A DNA stretch of 64,000 nucleotides from Sphaerotilus sulfidivorans (GCF_013426975.1 NZ_JACCPY010000003.1:178439-242438), one strand, 5' to 3'. Counted from the first letter of the stretch, positions 19,728-34,196 are shown. Program-made: numbers and translations. Notes: a model not told the origin generated them from the letters alone.

Positions 19728-20210
19728 ATGGCTGCCATCCAACTGACCCCGGCCCAGCGCAAGGAACATCGCGCTGCGGCCCATCACCTCGATCCCGTCG
19801 TCATGATCGGATCCGAGGGCCTGACCCCTGCCGTCCTCAAGGAGACCGATGCCGCGCTGAAAGCGCACGGACTGATCAAGGTGCGCGTCTTCAGCGACGA
19901 CCGCGGTGCGCGCGAGGGCCTGCTGGTCCAGCTCGCGCATGAACTCGATGCCGCGCCGATCCAGCATATCGGCAAGCTGCTGGTGCTGTGGCGCCCGCTG
20001 CCCGAAAAGGAGCGCACCGAAGAGCGCAGCGAGGACCGCCGCGCCGCCGCGCCGCGTGTCGTCAAGCTGCTGACCTTCTCGAAGAGCGGATCGCACCGCG
20101 CGCAGATCAAGAAGGTCACCATCCTGGGCAACCAGCGTCTGACCACCGGCGGCCTGGTCAAGCGGGCCAAGAACCGCCCCACCAGCACCAAGAAGCGCCA
20201 GCAGGACTGA
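19728..20210 (+). CDS. yhbY: YhbY-family ribosome-assembly RNA-binding protein (CRM domain)
   Basis: Small RNA-binding protein associated with pre-50S ribosomal particles. From ATG 19728 it has 160 residues. The CRM fold (~1-95) shows [45 protein letters not shown] and [10 protein letters not shown]. The basic C-terminal tail (~100-160), ending [16 protein letters not shown], is longer than in the ~97-residue E. coli protein and is typical of betaproteobacterial homologues. Paired head-to-head with rlmE, another 50S-assembly factor, a conserved arrangement. Convergent with the DUF4149 gene, with a strong hairpin between. Confidence 0.93.
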   Translation: MAAIQLTPAQRKEHRAAAHHLDPVVMIGSEGLTPAVLKETDAALKAHGLIKVRVFSDDRGAREGLLVQLAHELDAAPIQHIGKLLVLWRPLPEKERTEERSEDRRAAAPRVVKLLTFSKSGSHRAQIKKVTILGNQRLTTGGLVKRAKNRPTSTKKRQQD

Positions 20211-20238
20211 GCCGGCTCAAAGCAGACTGCCAAGAAGA

Positions 20239-20276
20239 ACAGGCCCCCGCAGCATCTCATCGCTGCGGGGGCCTGT
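20239..20276. terminator. bidirectional terminator between yhbY and the DUF4149 gene
   Basis: Fifteen-bp perfect arms ACAGGCCCCCGCAGC / GCTGCGGGGGCCTGT with an 8-base loop lie between convergent stop codons at 20210 and 20283. A short T-rich stretch (CCTTTTC) follows on the plus strand. Confidence 0.75.
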
Positions 20277-20282
20277 GCCTTT

Positions 20283-20729
20283 TCAGGCCGGACTCTCGCC
20301 CGCAGCGCGCCAGACCAGCCCCAGCAGCAGCAGGCCCTTGACCAGGAAGAGCGTGCTCGAGGCGCCATGCAGCGCACCGAAGCTGAAGCTGCCCTGGCCA
20401 AGCCGTGCCGCCTCCATCATCGGCTGCAGCGCGAAGAAGCCCAGCACGGTGCAGAACAGCGCGCCCAGCACCAGCAGCAGGTTCAGCGACATCACCGAAC
20501 CACGCCCCGCGGCCATGCGCAGCGAGGCCAGCCGGCGCTCGATCAGGAACAGCGCCACCGCCAGCCCCAGGCCCGCATGGGCCTCGATGCGGAAGAGCTG
20601 ACCGGCGATGCGGCCAGCCTCGGTGCGCTCGAGCATCGCGAACAGCGTCGGCGTCACCGCCGCGCCGAGCGTGACGACCAGCCCGAGCCACAGCGCGGCC
20701 AGCAGCGTGCGGATGCGACACAGCAACAT
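20283..20729 (-). CDS. DUF4149 domain membrane protein
   Basis: Small hydrophobic protein of 148 residues from ATG 20729, preceded by AAGGAGA at good spacing. Four membrane helices are likely: IRTLLAALWLGLVVTLGAAV, an amphipathic second (GLGLAVALFLIE), LLLVLGALFCTVLGFFAL and LFLVKGLLLLGLVW. The pattern matches DUF4149 proteins commonly found next to greA in betaproteobacteria; their function is unknown. It lies 26 bp downstream of greA in the same direction, so it is probably in the carAB-greA transcription unit or in a greA-specific one. Confidence 0.85.
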   Translation of the reverse strand: MLLCRIRTLLAALWLGLVVTLGAAVTPTLFAMLERTEAGRIAGQLFRIEAHAGLGLAVALFLIERRLASLRMAAGRGSVMSLNLLLVLGALFCTVLGFFALQPMMEAARLGQGSFSFGALHGASSTLFLVKGLLLLGLVWRAAGESPA

Positions 20730-20755
20730 CGGCTCTCCTTGCCCGGCCCTGCCGC

Positions 20756-21232
20756 TCAGCAGTAGCGGACCTCGATGATCTCGTAGTTCTTCAGGCCACC
20801 GGGTGCATTGACGGTGGCGACGTCGCCGGCTTCCTTGCCGATCAGCGCGCGTGCGATCGGCGACCCCACCGAGATGCGGCCGAACTTGATGTCGGCCTCG
20901 TCCTCGCCGACGATCTGATAGGTGACCGCGTCGCCGCTTTCTTCCTCTTCCAGATCGACGGTGGCACCGAACACCACCTTGCCGCCGGCATTGAGCGAAG
21001 CCGGATCGATCACCTGTCCGACCGACAGCTTGGCCTCGACCTCGAGGATGCGGCCCTCGATGAAGCCCTGCTTGTCCTTGGCGGCGTCGTACTCGGCGTT
21101 CTCGGACAGGTCGCCCTGGGCGCGGGCCTCGGCGATCGCCTGGATGACCGCCGGGCGTTCGACGGTCTTGAGGCGGTGCAGCTCTTCCTTCAGCAGCTCG
21201 GCGCCGCGCTTGGTCAGCGGAATCGTGGCCAT
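20756..21232 (-). CDS. greA: transcription elongation factor GreA
   Basis: Rescues backtracked RNA polymerase by stimulating transcript cleavage. 158 residues, the family length. The N-terminal coiled coil (IPLTKRGAELLKEELHRLKTVERPAVIQAI) carries the acidic tip as DLSENAEYDAAKD, which inserts into the secondary channel. The C-terminal FKBP-like domain ends with ISVGSPIARALIGKEAGDVATV and NYEIIEVRYC. It is downstream of carB (116-bp gap with a hairpin) and upstream of the DUF4149 gene. Confidence 0.97.
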   Translation of the reverse strand: MATIPLTKRGAELLKEELHRLKTVERPAVIQAIAEARAQGDLSENAEYDAAKDKQGFIEGRILEVEAKLSVGQVIDPASLNAGGKVVFGATVDLEEEESGDAVTYQIVGEDEADIKFGRISVGSPIARALIGKEAGDVATVNAPGGLKNYEIIEVRYC

Positions 21233-21270
21233 GGGTGTTCTTCGATCGGTCGGGTATCAACAAAAGCGAA

Positions 21271-21305
21271 CCGCCGCCTGCTTCCTTGCGGAAGGCCGGC
21301 GGCGG
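21271..21305 (-). terminator. hairpin downstream of carB, probable terminator
   Basis: On the minus strand CCGCCGCC and a second GGAAG/CTTCC segment pair with their complements around a short GCAA loop, followed by TTCGCTTTTG. It sits between the carB stop (21349) and the greA start (21232), so it may separate or attenuate the two. The T-run is interrupted. Confidence 0.5.
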
Positions 21306-21348
21306 CACGGGGCTGCACGGGCGGCAGCCCGCGCAGTTTAGTTCAGTT

Positions 21349-24619
<3,271 letters not shown>

Positions 24620-24627
<8 letters not shown>

Positions 24628-25807
24628 TCTTCTTCTCCGCTTGCTTGTCGTTCATCAGCGCAGTGAAGCGGTCGAACAGGTAGGCGATGTCGTGCGGGCC
24701 GGGCGAGGCTTCCGGGTGGCCCTGGAAGCAGAAGGCCGGACGGTCGGTGCGGGCCAGGCCCTGGAGCGTGCCGTCGAACAGGCTCACATGCGTCGGGCGC
24801 AGGTTGGCCGGCAGCGTGTCGGCATCGACCGCGAAGCCGTGGTTCTGGCTGGTGATCGACACGCGACCGTTGTCCAGATCCTTGACCGGGTGGTTGCCGC
24901 CGTGGTGGCCGAACTTCATCTTGAAGGTCTTCGCCCCCGAGGCCAGCGCCATGATCTGGTGACCCAGGCAGATGCCGAAGGTCGGGATGCCGGTCTCGAT
25001 CAGTTCCTTGGCCGCGGCGATCGCGTAGTCGCAGGGCTCCGGGTCGCCGGGGCCGTTCGACAGGAAGATGCCGTCCGGGTTCAGGGCCAGCGCCTCGGCC
25101 GCCGGGGTCTTGGCCGGCACGACCGTGACCTTGCAGCCGCGCTCGGCCAGCATGCGCAGGATGTTGCGCTTGACGCCGAAGTCATAGGCCACGACATGGA
25201 AGCGCGGCTCGGTCTGCGCGCCGAAGCCGGGGCCGCCGGCCTCGGTGGTCAGGCGCCACTCGGTCTCGGTCCACGCCTCGGTGGCGGTGCGGGTCACGAC
25301 CTGGGCCAGATCCTGGCCGGCCATGCTCGGCGCCGAGCGCGCCAGCGCGACCGCCTCGTCGATCATCGCCTGCGTCACGACGGTGTCAGCCGTGAACGAC
25401 ATGGTGCAGCCGTTCTGCGCGCCCTTCGTGCGCAGAACGCGCGTCAGGCGACGGGTGTCGATGTCGGCGATGGCCATCGTGCCCTCGCGGACCAGGTACT
25501 CGGTCAGCGTCAGGGTCTGACGGAAATTGGAAGCGCGGACAGGCAGATCCTTGATGATCAGACCGGCGGCATGGACTTTCGAGGCCTCGACATCCTGCTC
25601 GTTGACACCATAGTTGCCGATGTGCGGATACGTGAGGGTCACGATCTGCCGGCAGTAGCTGGGGTCAGTGAGGATTTCCTGATAGCCGGTGATCGAGGTG
25701 TTGAACACCACTTCACCGACCGTGTGACCGGCAGCGCCGATCGAGGTACCAAGAAAGACCGTGCCGTCTGCGAGGGCGAGAATGGCGGGAGGCAGGACGG
25801 GCAGCAC
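24620..25807 (-). CDS. carA: carbamoyl-phosphate synthase small subunit (glutamine amidotransferase)
   Basis: Hydrolyses glutamine and channels ammonia to CarB. The N-terminal domain starts [20 protein letters not shown] and the class I amidotransferase domain has the nucleophile Cys in TFGICLGHQ (~270), with [11 protein letters not shown] supplying His and Glu. The start is GTG 25807: GGAG lies five bases upstream and homologues begin just before [11 protein letters not shown]. The longer open frame to 25990 adds 61 unrelated residues and would run through the structured leader. Length from GTG is 395 residues, normal. It is followed by carB with an 8-bp overlap. Confidence 0.97.
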
Positions 25808-25943
25808 GGGAACTCCGATGTGGGCAAGCCCAGCGCGGCATCGGAACTCGGCGGTCAACCAGGTCGTCCACGAGATCCGGCACATGCCGGATCCGGGGGG
25901 TTGACGCCGCGATGGCGCTGGGCTGCGTTGTTGGCGGACAAAC
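25808..25943 (-). promoter_or_regulatory. structured 5' leader of carAB with possible Shine-Dalgarno sequestration
   Basis: Between the likely -10 and the carA GTG are three inverted-repeat pairs. A 10-bp pair AGCCCAGCGC / GCGCTGGGCT joins 25915-25924 with 25827-25836. A 9-bp hairpin, GATCCGGCA with a 2-base loop, lies at 25874-25893. A 7-bp pair TCCGATG / CATCGGA joins 25839-25845 with 25814-25820, and the latter contains most of the GGAG ribosome site. The second arm of the 10-bp pair lies inside the loop of the Shine-Dalgarno hairpin, so alternative folds are possible. Read by eye; no folding energies computed. Confidence 0.45.
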
Positions 25944-25949
25944 CTGAGG

Positions 25950-25955
25950 ATTATA
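25950..25955 (-). promoter_or_regulatory. candidate -10 of the carA promoter
   Basis: A perfect TATAAT on the minus strand lies 143-148 bp upstream of the carA GTG, in the 217-bp gap after dnaB. No good -35 is found at 16-18 bp, so strength and use are uncertain. It would give a leader of about 136 nt. Confidence 0.45.
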
Positions 25956-26024
25956 GCCGGATCGGGGTTTACCCGGCCAGCCCCTGTCACTGCTCGGAAA
26001 CCAGAAGCCCGCGAGCGGTGATCA

Positions 26025-27446
26025 TCAGTACTCGTCGCCGTAGCTGCCCGGCGCCAGGTTCTCGAACTTGGTCAGCGGCTTCATGAACGCCAGCTTGACC
26101 GTGCCGACCGGGCCGTTACGCTGCTTGCCGATGATGATCTCGGCCACGCCCGGCTCCTTCGAATCCTTGTTGTAGTACTCGTCGCGGTAGATGAACATGA
26201 TGACGTCCGCATCCTGCTCGATTGCACCCGATTCGCGCAGGTCCGACATCATCGGCCGCTTGTCGGTCCGGGTCTCGACCGAGCGGTTGAGCTGCGACAG
26301 CGCGATCACCGGACAGTGCAGCTCCTTGGCCAGTGCCTTCAGGCCGCGAGAGATCTCGGAGATCTCGGTCGCGCGGTTCTCGCCGCTGCTGGAGGCAGAG
26401 CCGCTCATCAGCTGCAGGTAGTCGATGACGATCAGGCCGAGCTGGCCGAACTGGCGGGCCTGACGGCGCGAGCGCGCCCGCACCTCGCCCGGCGTGAGCG
26501 CCGGTGTCTCGTCGATGAACAGGCTCACGCCATGCAGCAGGTCGAGCACCTCCGACAGCCGCCCCCACTCGTCGTCGGTCAGCGCGCCGGTGCGCAGGTG
26601 CTGCTGGTCGATGCGCCCGAGCGAACCCACCATCCGCAGCGCCAGCTGCGACGCGCCCATTTCCATCGAGAACACGACCACCGGCTTGCGCTCCTTCACC
26701 GCCACATGTTCGGCGATGTTGAGCGCAAAGGCGGTCTTGCCCATCGACGGCCGTGCCGCCAGGATGATCAGGTCGCCGCCCTGCAGGCCGGCCGTCATCC
26801 GGTCGAGATCGATGAAGCCGCTGGCCACGCCGGTCACATCGCCGGCGCCGCTGTCGGCCAGCTCCTGCACCCGGTCGATCAGCTGCACCACCAGATTGTC
26901 GAGCGAATGGAAACCCTGCTTGTTGCGCGAGCCCTCCTCGCCGATCTTGAAGATCTTGGCCTCGGCCTCGTCCAGGATGGCCGACACGGCCGCACCCTGC
27001 GGATTGAGCGCACGGGTGGCGATCTCGTCGCTGGTCTCGACCAGGCGGCGCAGGATCGCACGTTCGCGCACGATCTCGGCATAGCGACGCAGATTGGCCG
27101 CGCCCGGCACGCTGTTGGCCAGCGCATTCAGATAGGCCAGTCCCCCGACCTCCTCCGCCTTGCCCAGGCTCTGCAGCTGCTCGAAGACGGTGATCACATC
27201 GGCCGGACGACTGCCGCTGACCAGCGACATGATCGCGGTGTAGATCAGCCGATGCTCGTAGCGGTAGAAATCCGATTCGCTCAGCACATCGCCGGCACGG
27301 TCGGAGGCGCTGTTGTCGAGCAGCAGGCCGCCGAGAACGCTCTGCTCGGCCTCGATCGAATGCGGTGGCACGCGCAGGCGCGCGACCTCGTCGTCAGTGC
27401 CGCGCGAGCCGGGAGAAGGAAAGTAGCCGGGGATCTGGGAAGACAT
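26025..27446 (-). CDS. dnaB: replicative DNA helicase DnaB
   Basis: Hexameric 5'-3' helicase at the replication fork. 473 residues: an N-terminal primase-interacting domain (~25-125; [18 protein letters not shown]), a linker, then the RecA-like domain with Walker [16 protein letters not shown] (~220), Walker [11 protein letters not shown] and the arginine finger region [10 protein letters not shown] near the end. The tail [23 protein letters not shown] is standard. It is downstream of the tRNA cluster in the same direction, separated by a strong terminator, and upstream of carA. No intein is seen. Confidence 0.98.
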   Translation of the reverse strand: MSSQIPGYFPSPGSRGTDDEVARLRVPPHSIEAEQSVLGGLLLDNSASDRAGDVLSESDFYRYEHRLIYTAIMSLVSGSRPADVITVFEQLQSLGKAEEVGGLAYLNALANSVPGAANLRRYAEIVRERAILRRLVETSDEIATRALNPQGAAVSAILDEAEAKIFKIGEEGSRNKQGFHSLDNLVVQLIDRVQELADSGAGDVTGVASGFIDLDRMTAGLQGGDLIILAARPSMGKTAFALNIAEHVAVKERKPVVVFSMEMGASQLALRMVGSLGRIDQQHLRTGALTDDEWGRLSEVLDLLHGVSLFIDETPALTPGEVRARSRRQARQFGQLGLIVIDYLQLMSGSASSSGENRATEISEISRGLKALAKELHCPVIALSQLNRSVETRTDKRPMMSDLRESGAIEQDADVIMFIYRDEYYNKDSKEPGVAEIIIGKQRNGPVGTVKLAFMKPLTKFENLAPGSYGDEY

Positions 27447-27524
27447 GGCGCAATGATAGGCACCTGCGTGCCGGACGAGGACACCGGCAGCGCGACATCG
27501 CCCACCGAGGATGATGGGACAAAA

Positions 27525-27554
27525 AAAAGAGTCGTCCGGTGGACGACTCTTTTT
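27525..27554 (-). terminator. strong intrinsic terminator after the tRNA cluster
   Basis: AGAGTCGTCC / GGACGACTCT pair perfectly around a 3-base loop, flanked by eight A residues on one side and five T residues on the other. On the minus strand it gives a T8 tract just after the last tRNA-Gly, ending the tRNA transcript before dnaB. Confidence 0.85.
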
Positions 27555-27558
27555 ATGT

Positions 27559-27634
27559 TGGAGCGGGAAACGAGGCTCGAACTCGCGACCTCAACCTTGG
27601 CAAGGTTGCGCTCTACCAACTGAGCTATTCCCGC
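27559..27634 (-). tRNA. tRNA-Gly(GCC), copy 3 in transcription order
   Basis: 76-nt cloverleaf including an encoded CCA end. Acceptor stem GCGGGAA/TTCCCGC, D-loop AGCTCAGTTGGTAGAGC, anticodon loop CTTGCCAAG with GCC, T-loop GTTCGAGCC. Identical to the copies at 27798 and 27971. Confidence 0.97.
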
Positions 27635-27659
27635 GTAACTGGCAATGACTTGTCGAAAC

Positions 27660-27748
27660 TGGTGCCCGGGACGGGAATCGAACCCGTACGCCCTTTTCAA
27701 GGCGGCGGATTTTAAGTCCGCAGTGTCTACCAGTTTCACCACCCGGGC
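27660..27748 (-). tRNA. tRNA-Leu(UAA)
   Basis: 89-nt class II tRNA with encoded CCA. Acceptor GCCCGGG/CCCGGGC, anticodon arm GCGGA-CTTAAAA-TCCGC giving UAA, long variable arm CGCCTTGAAAAGGGCG, T-arm ACGGGTTCGATTCCCGT. Lies between two tRNA-Gly copies. Confidence 0.97.
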
Positions 27749-27797
27749 CTGAAGCGAGAACCTGAATTCTTCGCGATCATGACACCAGACGAGAATC

Positions 27798-27873
27798 TGG
27801 AGCGGGAAACGAGGCTCGAACTCGCGACCTCAACCTTGGCAAGGTTGCGCTCTACCAACTGAGCTATTCCCGC
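27798..27873 (-). tRNA. tRNA-Gly(GCC), copy 2
   Basis: Same 76-nt sequence as the copy at 27559-27634, CCA encoded, anticodon GCC in the loop CTTGCCAAG. Confidence 0.97.
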
Positions 27874-27881
27874 ATCGACTC

Positions 27882-27955
27882 TGGAGGCGCGGGGCGGAGT
27901 CGAACCGCCCTGGACGGATTTGCAATCCGCTGCATAACCGCTTTGCTACCGCGCC
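27882..27955 (-). tRNA. tRNA-Cys(GCA)
   Basis: 74-nt tRNA with encoded CCA. Acceptor GGCGCGG/CCGCGCC, anticodon stem CGGAT-TGCAAAT region with GCA, T-arm GGCGGTTCGACTCCGCC. Only 8 bp from the preceding tRNA-Gly, so a single transcript is processed. Confidence 0.97.
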
Positions 27956-27970
27956 ACCGACATCAGTATC

Positions 27971-28046
27971 TGGAGCGGGAAACGAGGCTCGAACTCGCGA
28001 CCTCAACCTTGGCAAGGTTGCGCTCTACCAACTGAGCTATTCCCGC
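27971..28046 (-). tRNA. tRNA-Gly(GCC), copy 1 (promoter-proximal)
   Basis: First tRNA of the cluster on the minus strand; 76 nt, CCA encoded, anticodon GCC. Identical over its full length to the two downstream copies. Confidence 0.97.
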
Positions 28047-28101
28047 ATTTCTCTTCGCTTTGCTGCGCTGATTTGGTTGTCTGCGCTGCGTCGAGAACGA
28101 A

Positions 28102-28131
28102 AGTATAGAACACCTTATTCTCGACGCGCAA
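28102..28131 (-). promoter_or_regulatory. candidate promoter of the tRNA cluster
   Basis: On the minus strand TTGCGC (28126-28131), an 18-bp spacer and TATACT (28102-28107) precede the first tRNA-Gly by about 55 bp. The -10 is good and the -35 partial. It lies in the 116-bp gap after lon. Confidence 0.5.
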
Positions 28132-28162
28132 GCGTTTCGGCCGTTTTTTTTCAGTGCACCCG

Positions 28163-30586
<2,424 letters not shown>

Positions 30587-30674
30587 CAGAACCTCTCTTT
30601 CTGCAGTCCCATCTGGGACCGCGGCACCGGTTTGCAAGGGCGACTCCCGCCCCGGCGCCCCGGTGCGGGATCAC

Positions 30675-31955
30675 TCAGGCGCTGGCCTTGGCCTGCTCGC
30701 GGTACACGAGCAGCGGCTTCGTGCCATCCTCGATGGTGTGCTCGTCGACGACGACCTTGGCGACGCCGTCGAAGGTGGGCAGGTCGAACATCGTGTCCAT
30801 CAGCGCCTGCTCCATGATCGAGCGCAGGCCGCGCGCGCCGGTCTTGCGCTTGAGGGCCTTGCGCGAGATCGCCGACAGCGCCGACGAGCGCACTTCCAGC
30901 TCGACGCCGTCCATGCCGAACAGCTTCTGGTACTGCTTGACCAGCGCGTTCTTCGGCTCGGTCAGGATCTGCACCAGCGCGTCCTCGGTCAGCTCGCCCA
31001 GCGTGGCGATCACCGGCAGGCGGCCGACCAGTTCGGGAATCAGGCCGAACTTGACCAGATCCTCGGGCTCGATCTGGCGGAACACCTCGGTGATGCTGCG
31101 TTCCTGCTTGCTCTTGACCGAGGCGCCGAAACCGATGCCCGACTTCTCGGAGCGGTTGGCGATGACCTTCTCCAGACCGTCGAAGGCACCGCCGCAGATG
31201 AACAGGATGTTGGTCGTGTCGATCTGCAGGAAATCCTGGTTCGGATGCTTGCGCCCGCCCTGCGGGGGAACCGACGCCATCGTGCCCTCGACCAGCTTCA
31301 GCAGCGCCTGCTGCACGCCCTCGCCGGAGACATCGCGGGTGATCGACGGGTTGTCGGCCTTGCGGCTGATCTTGTCGATCTCGTCGATGTAGACGATGCC
31401 GCGCTGGGCGCGCTCGACCTCGTAGTTGCAGTTCTGCAGCAGCTTCTGGATGATGTTCTCGACGTCCTCGCCGACATAGCCCGCCTCGGTGAGCGTGGTG
31501 GCGTCGGCGATCACGAAGGGCACGTTGAGCAGCCGCGCCAGCGTCTGCGCCAGCAGCGTCTTGCCCGAGCCGGTCGGGCCGATCAGCAGGATGTTGCTCT
31601 TGGTCAGCTCGACGTCGTCGGACTTCGTCTTGCCGGCCATGTGCTTCAGGCGCTTGTAGTGGTTGTAGACCGCCACCGACAGCGTGCGCTTGGCCTGCTC
31701 CTGCCCGATCACGTACTGGTCGAGGCTGGCCTTGATCTCGGCCGGCACCGGCAGATCGTCGCGGCCGGCCTTGGCGCCGGCCTGGGCCTCGGCTCCCGGG
31801 GCCTCGTCACGGATGATGTCGTTGCACAGCTCGATGCACTCGTCGCAGATGAACACCGAGGGGCCGGCGATCAGCTTCTTGACCTCGTGCTGGCTCTTGC
31901 CGCAGAACGAGCAGTACAGCGTCTTTTCGCCGGGAGAGCCTTTTTTGTCAGGCAT
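30675..31955 (-). CDS. clpX: ATP-dependent Clp protease ATP-binding subunit ClpX
   Basis: AAA+ unfoldase that feeds ClpP. 426 residues. The N-terminal zinc-binding domain has Cys pairs CSFC (~16-19) and CDEC (~38-41). The AAA module has Walker [13 protein letters not shown] (~120), Walker [10 protein letters not shown], and the ClpP-docking IGF-type loop region [10 protein letters not shown]. The C-terminal sensor-2 helix contains [14 protein letters not shown]. It lies 54 bp downstream of clpP in the same direction, the standard clpP-clpX arrangement. Confidence 0.98.
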   Translation of the reverse strand: MPDKKGSPGEKTLYCSFCGKSQHEVKKLIAGPSVFICDECIELCNDIIRDEAPGAEAQAGAKAGRDDLPVPAEIKASLDQYVIGQEQAKRTLSVAVYNHYKRLKHMAGKTKSDDVELTKSNILLIGPTGSGKTLLAQTLARLLNVPFVIADATTLTEAGYVGEDVENIIQKLLQNCNYEVERAQRGIVYIDEIDKISRKADNPSITRDVSGEGVQQALLKLVEGTMASVPPQGGRKHPNQDFLQIDTTNILFICGGAFDGLEKVIANRSEKSGIGFGASVKSKQERSITEVFRQIEPEDLVKFGLIPELVGRLPVIATLGELTEDALVQILTEPKNALVKQYQKLFGMDGVELEVRSSALSAISRKALKRKTGARGLRSIMEQALMDTMFDLPTFDGVAKVVVDEHTIEDGTKPLLVYREQAKASA

Positions 31956-32009
31956 GGGATGCGGCCTCGAGTCGAAGGAAAGGAAATGCCGGGAAACGCC
32001 AGCCGGGCA

Positions 32010-32618
32010 TCAGCCGCGCTTGGCGATGACCTGGTCGATCAGGCCATAGGTCTGCGCCTCGGCGGCGGACATGTAGTAGTCGCGCTCGGTGTCGTTCTGG
32101 ATCTTCTCGAGCGGCTGGCCGGTGCGCTCGGCGAGGATGCGGTTGAGCTGCTCGCGCGTCTTCAGGATCTCGCGGGCATGGATCTCGATGTCGGTGGCCT
32201 GACCCTGGGCGCCGCCGAGCGGCTGGTGGATCATGATCTTCGAGTTCGGCAGCGCGAAGCGCTTGCCCGGTGCACCCGCCGACAGCAGGAAGGCGCCCAT
32301 GCTGGCGGCCATGCCCATGCACAGCGTCGAGACCTGCGGCTTGATGAACTGCATCGTGTCGAAGATCGACATGCCGGCCGAGACGCTGCCACCGGGCGAG
32401 TTGATGTACAGCGAGATGTCCTTGTCGGGATTCTCGCTCTCGAGGAACAGCAGCTGCGCGACGACCAGGTTGGCGGTCTGGTCGTTGACCGGACCGACCA
32501 GGAAGATGACACGCTCGCGCAGCAGGCGCGAGTAGATGTCGTAGGAGCGCTCTCCGCGTCCGGACTGTTCGATGACGATGGGCACCATGCCCAGATTCTG
32601 CGTGTCGATTGCGCTCAT
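32010..32618 (-). CDS. clpP: ATP-dependent Clp protease proteolytic subunit ClpP
   Basis: Serine peptidase that forms the tetradecameric chamber of ClpXP/ClpAP. 202 residues from ATG 32618 (AAGGG seven bases upstream), the usual betaproteobacterial length; an in-frame GTG at 32639 is less likely. Catalytic Ser106 in [10 protein letters not shown], His131 in KIMIHQP, and Asp in [11 protein letters not shown] complete the triad. [15 protein letters not shown] is the substrate-strand and oxyanion region. It lies 199 bp downstream of tig; two hairpins separate them. Confidence 0.98.
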   Translation of the reverse strand: MSAIDTQNLGMVPIVIEQSGRGERSYDIYSRLLRERVIFLVGPVNDQTANLVVAQLLFLESENPDKDISLYINSPGGSVSAGMSIFDTMQFIKPQVSTLCMGMAASMGAFLLSAGAPGKRFALPNSKIMIHQPLGGAQGQATDIEIHAREILKTREQLNRILAERTGQPLEKIQNDTERDYYMSAAEAQTYGLIDQVIAKRG

Positions 32619-32721
32619 TGCGGACCCTTGAAGCTTCACTCTTGTCTGGCGCGGGGACGTTTCGGACCGGAAAGGCCGCGACGTCCGCGACGAACCCGAT
32701 TATGGGGGTTTGCGTAATTCA

Positions 32722-32777
32722 ACACCCGGAACGGGTGTGCCGATCATGTGACAAGGGGCGCCTTAGGCGCCCCTTGT
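32722..32777. terminator. two tandem hairpins between tig and clpP
   Basis: Hairpin one at 32722-32738 has 7-bp arms ACACCCG / CGGGTGT around GAA. Hairpin two at 32751-32777 has 12-bp perfect arms ACAAGGGGCGCC / GGCGCCCCTTGT around TTA. Neither is followed by a T-run on the minus strand, so the pair could be a factor-dependent terminator, an mRNA 3'-end stabiliser, or a processing site between tig and clpP. Confidence 0.5.
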
Positions 32778-32817
32778 GATCGTTTCACCGACTGGAAACG
32801 TCGGCTTCAGGCGCGTG

Positions 32818-34125
32818 TCAGGCGCCCATCAGCTCGTCGAAGCCCAGGACCTTGTCGGTGACCTTGGCCTGACCCAGCACGAAGTCGGTGACGTTGGCCT
32901 CGATGACCACCGCCTCGACCTCGGCCATGCGCTGCTGGTCGCCCATGTACCAGGCGATGACGTCCTGCGGACGCTCGTAGCTCTGCGCCATCTCCTCGAT
33001 GTGGGCGCGCAGCTGGTCCGGCGTGGCCGACAGCGAGTTCGCACGCACCAGCTCGGCCAGCGACAGGCCCAGGCGCACGCGGCGCTCGGCCTGCGCGGTG
33101 AACATCTCGGCCGGGATCGGGGCCTTGTCGGCGTCCTTGATGCCACGCTGCTTCAGGTCGGCACGGGCGTTGGCCACCAGGCGCTCGACTTCCGCATCGA
33201 CCAGCGCCTTGGGCAGGTCGAAGGTGACGGCCTTCTCGATGGCGTCCATCACCGCCTGCTTGTTGCGGGCGGCGACGCGGAACTTGACCTCGCGCTCGAG
33301 GTTCTTGCGGATGTCGGCGCGCAGGCCTTCGACGCCGCCTTCGGTGATGCCCAGCGACTCGGCGAAGGCATCATCGACCACCGGCAGGTTCTGCTGCTCG
33401 ACCTTCTTCAGCGTGACCAGGAAGTCGGCTTCCTTGCCCGCCACGTCCGAGCCGTGGTAGTCGTCCGGGAACTTCAGCGGGAAGGTCTTGGACTCGCCGG
33501 CCTTCATGCCGCGCACGGCCTTCTCGAAGGCTTCCAGCATGCGGCCTTCGCCCAGCAGGAACTGGAAGTCCTCGGCCTTGCCGCCCTCGAAGCGCTCGCC
33601 GTCGATCGAGCCGTCGAAGTCGATGGTGACGCGGTCGCCGTCGGTGGCTTCCTCGCCGGCGGCGCGCTCGGTGAAGGTGCGGCGCTGCTTGCGCAGGATG
33701 TCGAGGGTGCGGTCGATCGCGGCGTCGTTGACCTCGGCGCTGGCGCGCTCGATCTCGACGGCGGTCAGGTCGCCGATGACGACTTCAGGATAGACCTCGA
33801 AGACGGCGTCGAACTGCAGCTGGCCTTCGGCGGCGTCTTCCTTCTCGGAGATGCGCGGGGTGCCGGCCACACGGACCTGGGCCTCGCCAGCGGCCTGCGC
33901 GAAGGCGGCGCCGACCTTGTCGTTCATCACTTCGTACTGGACCGAGAAGCCGTAGCGCTGGGCCACGACATTCATCGGCACCTTGCCCGGACGGAATCCG
34001 TCGGCCTTGACCGTGCGGGCCAGTTTCTTCAGGCGGGTCTCGACCTCGTTCTTGATCTCCTCGGCCGACAGGGTCAGGGTGATGCGGCGCTCGAGCTTGT
34101 CGAGGGTCTCCACGGTAACAGCCAT
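32818..34125 (-). CDS. tig: trigger factor (ribosome-associated chaperone)
   Basis: Binds the exit tunnel and shields nascent chains. 435 residues. The N-terminal ribosome-binding domain (~1-115) begins AVTVETLDKLERRITLTLS and has GFRPGKVPMNVVAQRYG, the ribosome-contact loop. The FKBP-type prolyl isomerase domain (~150-245) includes DGDRVTIDFDGSIDGERFEGG and MLEAFEKAVRGMKAGESKTF. The C-terminal helical arms form the substrate cradle. It follows tRNA-Leu(UAG) by 71 bp in the same direction and precedes clpP. Confidence 0.98.
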   Translation of the reverse strand: MAVTVETLDKLERRITLTLSAEEIKNEVETRLKKLARTVKADGFRPGKVPMNVVAQRYGFSVQYEVMNDKVGAAFAQAAGEAQVRVAGTPRISEKEDAAEGQLQFDAVFEVYPEVVIGDLTAVEIERASAEVNDAAIDRTLDILRKQRRTFTERAAGEEATDGDRVTIDFDGSIDGERFEGGKAEDFQFLLGEGRMLEAFEKAVRGMKAGESKTFPLKFPDDYHGSDVAGKEADFLVTLKKVEQQNLPVVDDAFAESLGITEGGVEGLRADIRKNLEREVKFRVAARNKQAVMDAIEKAVTFDLPKALVDAEVERLVANARADLKQRGIKDADKAPIPAEMFTAQAERRVRLGLSLAELVRANSLSATPDQLRAHIEEMAQSYERPQDVIAWYMGDQQRMAEVEAVVIEANVTDFVLGQAKVTDKVLGFDELMGA

Positions 34126-34196
34126 GTTCTGAAGCTCTACAGTTGCTTGAATTCAGGAGGGACGTCCGGCGCAGGAAACCGGAAGACGTCTGCATG

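Noticed and set aside
25808..25990. 61-residue N-terminal extension of CarA
   Set aside because: No similarity to CarA N-termini, and a GTG with GGAG five bases upstream gives the normal start. The extension covers the structured leader.
27559..28046. Regularly spaced 76-bp direct repeats resembling an array
   Set aside because: Each repeat folds as a complete tRNA-Gly with CCA, and other tRNAs lie between them; not CRISPR.
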